The translations under genes were made by a program, and so were the position numbers. Under the pieces are notes generated by a model. The model saw only the letters and a program-made list of their open reading frames with translations, ran no database searches and was not told the DNA's origin. Below are positions 1 to 5,284 of a DNA stretch of 5,284 nucleotides, in pieces. How positions within the stretch are numbered: the first letter of the stretch is position 1; each line of letters starts with the position of its first letter. Origin of the DNA: Spirochaetaceae bacterium (GTDB lineage Bacteria; Spirochaetota; Spirochaetia; SZUA-6; Bin103); NCBI GenBank assembly GCA_028820215.1, contig JAPPKD010000244.1, positions 4,379 through 9,662 on the forward strand. Reading direction: 5' to 3'.

Positions 1-3000
1 TGGGTCGCCCGCGCGCCGCTCGTGTCGACGGCGGTGATGCGGATGTTGTCAAAGACCCGCGTCGTGGTCGGGTAGAGGCAGTGCTCATGGGGGTAGCTGG
101 TACACCTCCTGACCGTCAGGTCCGGGCCAACGCCACTTCCCTCGAACTGCAGTTCGTCACCGTCTGCGTCGTAGAAGTAGGAGCGCAGGTCGACGCCGTA
201 GCGATAGCTGTACTTGTTCTCCGGCTCCGGGATCTTGACGCTCAGGCCCACGGTCTGTCCGGCGAACAGGGCGACCGGGGCGCTGTTCGCCACCACCCTG
301 ATCGTGAAGCTCAGGGTGTCGCTGTCGGCGTCGCTGTCGTCGGCATCCGTGTCGACCGCCCGGTAGGTCATGGCGTAGGTGCCGGCGGTGGTCGGCGTGC
401 CGGTGATCCGGCGCGTGCGCGGGTCGAAGCTCAGGCCCGGCACCGCCGGCGTCAGGGCGTACGACCGGGCGCCGTCGCCGCCGGTCGCCAGCGGCAGCGG
501 CGACAAGGGCCGCGCCGAGTCGATGGGACCGTAGTCCCGCCCGGTGATGAGGCGCAGGTCGCGGATCGAGGCGCCGTCGGCAAACCGGGGCGTCGAGTTG
601 GCGGCGACGCGCAGCGAGACCTTGATCGTGTCGGCGTCGCCGTCCGCGTCGGTGACCTTGTAGTTGAAGTTCCAGGTGCCGGCGGCCGTGGGCGTGAAGA
701 CGACCGTGTTCTTCGGCGCGAGGAACGACATCACGCCGGGCGCGGCCGGCGTCAGCGTGTAGGTCAGGGTGCCGTCACCGCCGGTCGCCGTCGGCAGCAC
801 CCGCGTGAGCGTCTGGCCCTGCTGCAGCCCCAGCGAGATGGTGCGGGTCAGGCCGAGGCTCGGCCGGCCGGCGGGGTAGCGGATCTTGACCGGGAGGTAG
901 ATGGTGTGGGACAGCCCCCCGGTGTCGGTGACCGTCAACCGGTACAGCAGGTCGACGGGAGACCTCGGTTCGGGAAACAGATACGGCGTGCTGTAATCGG
1001 GCTGCCGCGGCTCGTACGACCGCACGGTCGGATCGTCGCGGACCTGGGTCCACCGGAACCTGAGCAGGTCCGGTGGCGTTTCCCGGTCGGAGCTTTGCCG
1101 CCCATCCAGGGTCACGTTGGTCTGAATGAGCTTCCCGAATTCATCGTACCTGGGGGAGTGGCGCCAGGTGGCCCGCGCCACGGGCGGGTTCCGGTTGGGC
1201 GCGGCCGCCAGCGTCACGGCCACGGTGCGCGCGGGGCCGTCGCCGGCGGCGTTGCGCGCGCGCACCGCGAAGGTGTAGCCGGCGCCGTCCCGCAGCCCGG
1301 TCACCACCTGGCGATAGACGTGTGCGCCCGCGCCGCCCTGGCTCCAGTCGGACCAGGTGGTGCCGCCATCGTCGCTGTACCGGTACCACCAGCTCGCGAT
1401 CGCGGACCCGTTGGCCGCGCCCGCCGTCCACCGCAGCGTGACCGAGCCGGGGGCCGCGCCCGCGGTGAGCGTGGCCGGCGCGGCCGGCGGCCGTATGACG
1501 TCGAGCGACACCGTGGCGGTGGCGCCGGCGCCGTGCTCGTCGGTGGCGGTCAACCGGAACGTCAGCCGCTCCACGCGGTCCGGCGCGGTGAAGGTGGGGC
1601 TCTCGGCGGTGGCGTCGCTGAGCGTCACCGTGGTGCCGGCGGTCTGCTCCCAGAGCCAGGTCATCGTGTCCCCGTCCGTGTCGCGGCTGTTGTTGGTCAG
1701 GGTCACGCTGCCGCCGGCGGCAACCGCACCGTACGGCGCGGTCGAGGCGGCGGCCAGCGGCGGATCGTTGGGATGCACGGTGATGGTGACCGTGCTCGTC
1801 GCCGACCCACCCAACTGGTCGACCAGGACGGCCTTGAAGGTGGCGCTGCCGGAGTAGTCCGCGGCGGGCGTGTACACCAGCGTGTCCAGGTCCTTCGGGT
1901 CGACCGCCTGGCCGAGGGTCACCGCCTTCCCCCCAAGCGTCAGCCGGCCGTAGCGCGATTGCAGGGTCATCAAACTCACCAGTGCCAGACTGTCGCCCGC
2001 GTCCGCGTCCGAGAACGCGCCCGTGAAGTCGCTCGTGGCGAAGGTCATGGGAATGTCCTCGTGCGTTTCCTTGGCGATCGCCGCCGCGGTCGGCGCGGTG
2101 TTGGCATTGACGGTGATCGTGAACGTGAGGGTGTCGGCATCGGCGTCGGTCGTGATGTGGTCGCCGTCGTCCACCCGGTAGGTCATCCGGTACTCCCCTA
2201 CGTACTCGGCCACGCCGGACAGCACGCGCGTCTTCGGGTCGAAGGTCAGGCCGGTCACCGCCGGGGCGAGGCTGTAGGTCAGGGCGAAGTTGCCGCCGGT
2301 CGCCGCCGGCAGGGTCAGCGAGGGGGCGCCCGGCAAGAACATCGTCCGCGTCTGCGCGGCCACCGTGGCGTCGCCGAAGCTCGGCGCCGCGTCCACGAAC
2401 GGCGTGGCGCTGCCGCTCGCCGCCGGCCCCGCGTAGTAGGCGTTGGTGGCGGTCAGGGTGACGGTGTAGGAGCGGTCGTTGGTCAGGTTGGGGATGGTGT
2501 GGGCGCGGGCGGTCGCGGCCAGGTCCGCGCTGCCCGTGGCGCCGGCCGCGGACCAGGCCAGCCGGTAGCCGGTCACCGGCGAGCCGCCGTCGGCCGCCGG
2601 CGCGGCCCAGCTCACCGCCAGCGAACCGTCGTTGCCCAGCACCGCCAGCTCGCGCGGCGCCGTGGGGGCGCCGTAGGGCGTCGCGGAGGTCACCCCGGTC
2701 GCCGTGTACGAGGCCTCGGCGCCGGCGTTGAGGCGATAGGTGGTGTCGACCTCGATCCGGTACTCCTGGCCCCCGGTGAGGCCGGTGATGTCGTACGAGG
2801 TCGCGGTCTTGGGCACCACCGGCGACGTGCCGGCGACCGCGGCGCTGCCCGCCTTGGACCAGGACACCTTGAAGTGGTCGAGCGTCCTGGTCCCGGCAGG
2901 CAGGCTCCAGGTGACCCGCAACCGGTTGGCGCCCGAGCGCGCGGCCGCCAGGCTGCCCACCTGCATGTTGTCGCGCGCGGCCGGGACGTTGATGAACATG

Positions 3001-3494
3001 TCGTCGCGCGGGCTGGCGTAGGGCAGGCTGGCCAGCGCGGCGCCGCTGCCGGTGCGGAACGGCCCCTCGCCGACGGCGTTCACGGCGGTCACGCCGACCC
3101 CGTACTCGGTGCCGTTGGTCAGCCCGGTGACGTAGTGGGCGTGCACGCCGGTGCCGGCCGGCGCCACGTTCGCCGACCGCACGGTGCCGGCGTAGTCGCC
3201 GGTCTGGTACCAGTACACGCGGTAGGCGGTGACCGCGCTGCCGCCGTCGCTGGCCGGCGGGCGCCAGCTCACCCTGAGCTTGCCGGGATGGGACAGGACG
3301 AACTTGCGCTGGTAGCGATGGTCGCCCGGGGCGTAGGTGTCGTTGCGAAACGTGCCGAAGCCAACCGGCCCCGGCGCGGTCGCTTCGCCCGGGGTCTGCG
3401 CATGGGCGGCGGCGACCGCCAGCCAGGCGACCAGCGCCAGCATGCCGGCCCACCGGCGCGGCGCTGCGCCCCGGCGGCGGACGGCGGTTACCAT
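1..3494 (-). CDS. Large secreted multidomain FN3 / Ig-like (He_PIG) / cadherin-like protein, 3' end outside window
   Basis: A single minus-strand frame stays open for at least 1164 codons and runs off the left edge. Counting from ATG 3494, residues 1-32 form a Sec signal peptide: an Arg-rich n-region, hydrophobic MLALVAWLAVAAA, and a likely AHA/QT cleavage site. Modules then follow in order: FN3 about 42-153 (core W77), FN3 175-271 (W196), FN3 277-365, He_PIG-like Ig 369-464, cadherin-like 466-575 (HEDIPMTF start, LVYTPAADYSG end), PKD/REJ-like 578-668, FN3 670-766 (WWYRYSDDGGTTWSDW), PKD/REJ-like 769-873, He_PIG 876-965, He_PIG 968-1069, and an unfinished cadherin-like module from 1072. Such proteins are usually exported adhesins or matrix and polysaccharide-binding proteins; no catalytic domain is visible and the ligand is unknown. 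The surface anchor or secretion signal, if any, lies beyond the window. In-frame ATGs at 3650 and 3557 are alternative starts. I prefer 3494 for its normal-length signal peptide and because GC at third codon positions falls upstream. The ATG at 3650 has the better Shine-Dalgarno. Domain names come from motif reading, not a profile search. Confidence 0.88.
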   Translation of the reverse strand, partial: MVTAVRRRGAAPRRWAGMLALVAWLAVAAAHAQTPGEATAPGPVGFGTFRNDTYAPGDHRYQRKFVLSHPGKLRVSWRPPASDGGSAVTAYRVYWYQTGDYAGTVRSANVAPAGTGVHAHYVTGLTNGTEYGVGVTAVNAVGEGPFRTGSGAALASLPYASPRDDMFINVPAARDNMQVGSLAAARSGANRLRVTWSLPAGTRTLDHFKVSWSKAGSAAVAGTSPVVPKTATSYDITGLTGGQEYRIEVDTTYRLNAGAEASYTATGVTSATPYGAPTAPRELAVLGNDGSLAVSWAAPAADGGSPVTGYRLAWSAAGATGSADLAATARAHTIPNLTNDRSYTVTLTATNAYYAGPAASGSATPFVDAAPSFGDATVAAQTRTMFLPGAPSLTLPAATGGNFALTYSLAPAVTGLTFDPKTRVLSGVAEYVGEYRMTYRVDDGDHITTDADADTLTFTITVNANTAPTAAAIAKETHEDIPMTFATSDFTGAFSDADAGDSLALVSLMTLQSRYGRLTLGGKAVTLGQAVDPKDLDTLVYTPAADYSGSATFKAVLVDQLGGSATSTVTITVHPNDPPLAAASTAPYGAVAAGGSVTLTNNSRDTDGDTMTWLWEQTAGTTVTLSDATAESPTFTAPDRVERLTFRLTATDEHGAGATATVSLDVIRPPAAPATLTAGAAPGSVTLRWTAGAANGSAIASWWYRYSDDGGTTWSDWSQGGAGAHVYRQVVTGLRDGAGYTFAVRARNAAGDGPARTVAVTLAAAPNRNPPVARATWRHSPRYDEFGKLIQTNVTLDGRQSSDRETPPDLLRFRWTQVRDDPTVRSYEPRQPDYSTPYLFPEPRSPVDLLYRLTVTDTGGLSHTIYLPVKIRYPAGRPSLGLTRTISLGLQQGQTLTRVLPTATGGDGTLTYTLTPAAPGVMSFLAPKNTVVFTPTAAGTWNFNYKVTDADGDADTIKVSLRVAANSTPRFADGASIRDLRLITGRDYGPIDSARPLSPLPLATGGDGARSYALTPAVPGLSFDPRTRRITGTPTTAGTYAMTYRAVDTDADDSDADSDTLSFTIRVVANSAPVALFAGQTVGLSVKIPEPENKYSYRYGVDLRSYFYDADGDELQFEGSGVGPDLTVRRCTSYPHEHCLYPTTTRVFDNIRITAVDTSGARAT

Positions 3495-3574
3495 CGGTCG
3501 CCGGTGGGCCGGCGCTGGCCGGTCGGTGCTGAGTAGCCGGGGAGGTCTCCTGTTCATCGCTGGGTGTCCGCTGT

Positions 3575-3595
3575 CTCTTCTCGTGCTCTTCTCGT
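3575..3595 (-). repeat. Short purine-rich tandem direct repeat in the leader
   Basis: The minus strand carries ACGAGAAGAG twice with an 11-base period (3595-3586 and 3584-3575). It ends about 17 bases ahead of ATG 3557, too far for a standard Shine-Dalgarno. If translation starts at 3650 it is coding and includes tandem AGA AGA codons, which are rare in this gene. It may be a leader element, or simply slippage-generated sequence. Confidence 0.4.
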
Positions 3596-3647
3596 GGGTC
3601 AGCAGGCCGCGTTGCTCGCGGGGTGCGGAGCCGCGCGGCGCTAGCCT

Positions 3648-3671
3648 CATGACTCCGACTCCATGACTCCG
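3648..3671 (-). repeat. Tandem direct repeat carrying a Shine-Dalgarno and an alternative ATG
   Basis: On the minus strand the 10-mer CGGAGTCATG occurs twice with a 14-base period (3671-3662 and 3657-3648). The GGAG at 3662-3659 sits 8 bases before ATG 3650, which is in frame with the secreted-protein gene, so this is the best-placed ribosome binding site in the leader. The first copy's ATG (3664) opens a five-codon frame (Met-Glu-Ser-Glu-Ser) whose TGA overlaps ATG 3650 as ATGA. The repeat and spacing are read directly. Whether either ATG is used is uncertain, because starting at 3650 would place about 69 residues ahead of the hydrophobic signal segment. Confidence 0.5.
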
Positions 3672-3682
3672 ATCTTTAATTA

Positions 3683-3700
3683 AGCAAGAACCGGGCCAAG
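3683..3700 (-). promoter_or_regulatory. Sigma-54 (-24/-12) promoter upstream of the secreted-protein gene
   Basis: The minus strand reads CTTGGCCCGGTTCTTGCT. This fits the sigma-54 consensus TGGCAC-N5-TTGCW with one mismatch (C for A in TGGCAC). The invariant GG (3697-3696) and GC (3685-3684) are separated by exactly 10 bases. An AT-rich stretch containing TTAATTAA follows at once, suitable for melting, and transcription would start near 3672-3674. It points at the secreted-protein gene, about 23 nt before ATG 3650 or about 180 nt before ATG 3494. A gene for a sigma-54 activator lies immediately upstream, which raises the odds that the site is real. It is a motif match, not a mapped start. 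Confidence 0.75.
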
Positions 3701-3813
3701 TCTTTGCCTCGCCTCAATTCATCTTGGAGAAAAGAGTTGGTGCGACCTGGACTGGTTTCGCAGCACCGCGGACGAGTGGCGCAATATGCGACCCAAGCCC
3801 CGCCGGTACCAGG

Positions 3814-3849
3814 CGGTTACAGATAACTCCTAGCGGACAAGCCGGTTAC
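3814..3849. repeat. Spaced direct repeat CGGTTAC
   Basis: CGGTTAC occurs at 3814-3820 and again at 3843-3849, 29 bases apart start to start, about 140-175 bases upstream of the predicted sigma-54 transcription start. The position suits an upstream regulatory site, but a 7-base repeat is short and could be chance. Confidence 0.25.
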
Positions 3850-3865
3850 GAGTTGGAGCGGGGGT

Positions 3866-3901
3866 TGTCGCGAAATGCGCCACAAGACGCAATCCGCGAC
3901 A
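3866..3901. promoter_or_regulatory. Inverted repeat behind the activator gene: possible activator-binding site or hairpin
   Basis: Perfect 7-base arms TGTCGCG (3866-3872) and CGCGACA (3895-3901) enclose a second matched pair, TGCG (3876-3879) and CGCA (3888-3891), with an 8-base loop. It starts about 28 bases past the activator stop. No T-run follows on the minus strand, so it is not a classical intrinsic terminator. It lies about 193-228 bases upstream of the predicted sigma-54 transcription start, within reach of enhancer sites used by such activators. The symmetry is direct observation; the role is open between enhancer and RNA hairpin. Confidence 0.4.
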
Positions 3902-3929
3902 CCTCCCGACGGCCGCGAACGGGCCCGAC

Positions 3930-5279
3930 TCACTCGCCGGAGTCGGCGTAGTCGGCGGCCTGCGGGGTCAACCCGTACTTGTTCAGCTTGCGGTGCAGCG
4001 TCGTGCGATTGATGCCCAGGGCGCGTGCCGCCCGCGTCACGTTGCCGTCCACGGCGGCCAGCGCCCGCTCCACCGCCCGGCGCTCCACCTCCGCCAGCGG
4101 CGCCACCTGCGCCAGCGCGCCGGGTTGCCCGCCCGCTTCCGGTTCCGTGCCCGCCGCGGCCTCCGTGCCCGTTGCGGGCTCCGGCCACACCGTCGCCAGG
4201 CCCGCCGGCAGGTCGGCCGCCTCGATCACGCCGCCGCCCGCCATCGTCGCGGCGCGTTCGATCACCCCCTGCAGTTCGCGCACGTTGCCCGGCCAGCCGT
4301 GCGCCAGCAGCAGCCGCAGCGCGCCCGGACTGATGCTCTTCACCGCCTCTCCGGCCCGCCCGGCGTACTGCTGCAGGCAGTGGTCCACCAGTTGCGGCAC
4401 GTCCTCGCGCCGCTCCCGCAGCGGCGGCAGCTCGATCGGGAACACCGCCAGCCGGTAGTACAGGTCGGTGCGAAACGCGCCCGACCGCATCGCCGCGTCC
4501 AGGTCCCGGTTGGTGGCCGCGATCACCTGCACGTCCACCGGGATCATCGCCGTGCCGCCGACCCGCTGCAGCTCGCGCTCCTGCAGCACGCGCAGCAGCC
4601 GCGCCTGCAGCTCCGGCTTCATGTCCGCGATTTCGTCGAGCAGAATCGTGCCTCCGTGCGCCCGTTCGAAGCACCCCCGCCGCACTCGCGTCGCCCCGGT
4701 GAACGCCCCCCGCTCGTGTCCGAACAGCTCGCTCTCGATCAGCGCCTCCGGCACCGCCGCGCAGTTGACCGCCAGGAACGGACCCTTGCCGCGGCGCCCG
4801 TTGGCGTGCAGCGCCCGTGCCACCAGCTCCTTGCCGGTACCGCTCTCGCCCCGGATCAGCACCGTCGCGTCGCCCGCCATCGCCCGCTTCATCAGCCGGT
4901 ACACGCGCTGCATCGCCGCGCTCGTTCCCACCATGCCGGCAAACGGGGCCGGGCTCTCCAGCGCCGCCCGCAAGTCGCGCACCTCGGCCCGCATGCGTTC
5001 GATCTCGACCTCGCGCGACAGGTCGCGGTACACGTACAGGTCACCGATCACCGTGCCCTCGTCGTCGTGCACCGGCCTGCGCAGCCGGTAGTACAGCGGA
5101 CCGGCCGCAGCGCTCCCGGTACGCTGCGCGCCGCCGGCGTCCGCGGCCGTCCGCTCCGCCTGCTGCAACGGTTCCACCAGTTCGCCGCCCGCCTCGACCG
5201 TGACCCGCCTGCCGGCTTCGCTCAGCGGTACCCTGCGCAACCTGCGTTCCCACAGCGCGTTCGCCTCCTGCAGGGTCAT
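3930..5279 (-). CDS. Sigma-54-dependent transcriptional activator (PAS-like / AAA+ / Fis-type HTH)
   Basis: This is a bacterial enhancer-binding protein: it binds upstream DNA and uses ATP hydrolysis to open promoters held by sigma-54 RNA polymerase. Counted from ATG 5279 (449 residues), 1-100 look like a PAS-type sensor, best seen at 62-95 (LYYRLRRPV, then VIGDLYVYRDLSREVEIER), leading into a short charged helix. The AAA+ core spans about 113-345 with every expected motif: Walker A GESGTGKE (144-151), the sigma-54-contacting GAFTGA loop (191-196), Walker B TILLDE (211-216), sensor I ATNRDL (255-260), the arginine-finger region FRTDLYYRL (269-277) and sensor II GWPGNVREL (328-336). A low-complexity Ala/Gly/Glu/Pro/Thr linker (361-394) joins a Fis-type HTH at 395-437 (GNVTRAARALGINRTTLHRK). 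No phosphoacceptor receiver domain is visible, so control is probably by ligand or redox sensing through PAS, or by a partner protein. The frame is open to base 5284, so the start may lie outside and the PAS region be incomplete. The stop is TGA at 3932-3930. The gene lies upstream of, and co-directional with, the secreted-protein gene. The closest named relatives cannot be chosen from sequence alone. Confidence 0.95.
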   Translation of the reverse strand: MTLQEANALWERRLRRVPLSEAGRRVTVEAGGELVEPLQQAERTAADAGGAQRTGSAAAGPLYYRLRRPVHDDEGTVIGDLYVYRDLSREVEIERMRAEVRDLRAALESPAPFAGMVGTSAAMQRVYRLMKRAMAGDATVLIRGESGTGKELVARALHANGRRGKGPFLAVNCAAVPEALIESELFGHERGAFTGATRVRRGCFERAHGGTILLDEIADMKPELQARLLRVLQERELQRVGGTAMIPVDVQVIAATNRDLDAAMRSGAFRTDLYYRLAVFPIELPPLRERREDVPQLVDHCLQQYAGRAGEAVKSISPGALRLLLAHGWPGNVRELQGVIERAATMAGGGVIEAADLPAGLATVWPEPATGTEAAAGTEPEAGGQPGALAQVAPLAEVERRAVERALAAVDGNVTRAARALGINRTTLHRKLNKYGLTPQAADYADSGE

Positions 5280-5284
5280 CGGTT

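Larger units (their letters stand above)
3495..3929. other. Intergenic and leader region between the activator and secreted-protein genes
   Basis: About 435 bases lie between the activator stop and the preferred start of the secreted-protein gene. No convincing gene is seen in it; a 75-codon open frame on the plus strand (3724-3951) lacks recognisable features and overlaps the activator's end. The stretch 3660-3840 is visibly less GC-rich than the flanking genes, as expected for a regulatory region. It contains the inverted repeat at 3866-3901, a spaced direct repeat at 3814-3849, the sigma-54 promoter at 3683-3700, and the two tandem direct repeats at 3648-3671 and 3575-3595. If translation begins at 3650 or 3557, part of it is coding. 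Confidence 0.7.

Noticed and set aside
1141..3453. A minus-strand open frame of 770 codons in another phase
   Set aside because: The product is Arg-rich, low-complexity sequence without domains and overlaps the convincing frame.
81..3536. A plus-strand open frame of about 1150 codons spanning nearly the whole secreted-protein gene
   Set aside because: Its translation is Arg/Gly/Val-rich with no recognisable domains. It arises opposite a GC-rich gene whose minus-strand frame gives clear FN3 and Ig-like repeats and a signal peptide. It is an antisense shadow.
3739..3767. GGTGC / GCACC inverted repeat about 70-95 bases upstream of the predicted sigma-54 start
   Set aside because: Only 5-base arms around a 19-base spacer with no extension of symmetry; expected by chance at this GC content, though the position would suit an enhancer.
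3800..3816. CCGCC / GGCGG inverted repeat around GGTACC
   Set aside because: Five-base GC-only arms are common in such DNA; no T-run and no other support for a terminator or operator.
3866..3901. Intrinsic terminator for the activator gene
   Set aside because: The stem is suitable but no T-rich run follows on the minus strand, so it is kept only as an inverted repeat.
3724..3951. A 75-codon plus-strand frame in the intergenic region
   Set aside because: No ribosome binding site in a convincing position, no recognisable motif, and it runs into the end of the activator gene.
3817..4674. A second minus-strand frame inside the activator gene
   Set aside because: It is Arg/Gly/Ala-rich and overlaps the AAA+ and HTH coding sequence that has every family motif.

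Overview
The window is GC-rich throughout, with a strong preference for G or C at third codon positions. Both genes lie on the minus strand. A sigma-54 activator, a matching -24/-12 promoter and a Sec-type signal peptide point to a high-GC Gram-negative bacterium. I cannot name the taxon. The mix of FN3, Ig-like (He_PIG) and cadherin-like modules is the kind seen in free-living or host-associated environmental bacteria, which is only a hint.

Layout, read in the direction of transcription from high to low coordinates. (1) 5279-3930 encodes a sigma-54-dependent transcriptional activator: an N-terminal PAS-like sensor region, a complete AAA+ core with GAFTGA loop, and a C-terminal Fis-type helix-turn-helix. 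Its reading frame is still open at the window edge, so the true start may lie outside. (2) 3929 down to about 3495 is a non-coding or leader region. It holds a long hairpin-forming inverted repeat just behind the regulator gene, a short direct repeat, a near-consensus sigma-54 promoter at 3700-3683 facing the next gene, and two short tandem direct repeats around several possible start codons. (3) From about 3494 to the left edge runs one uninterrupted frame of at least 1164 codons. It encodes a large exported modular protein with a signal peptide, four FN3 domains, three He_PIG-like Ig domains, one cadherin-like domain and two PKD/REJ-like domains. It continues past base 1.

The simplest reading is a local circuit. 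The PAS-containing activator senses a signal and switches on, through the sigma-54 promoter beside its gene, a large secreted or surface protein that probably works in adhesion or binding. The regulator and promoter are well supported. The link between them is inference from adjacency and promoter type. I see no rRNA or tRNA gene, CRISPR array, transposase or phage gene.
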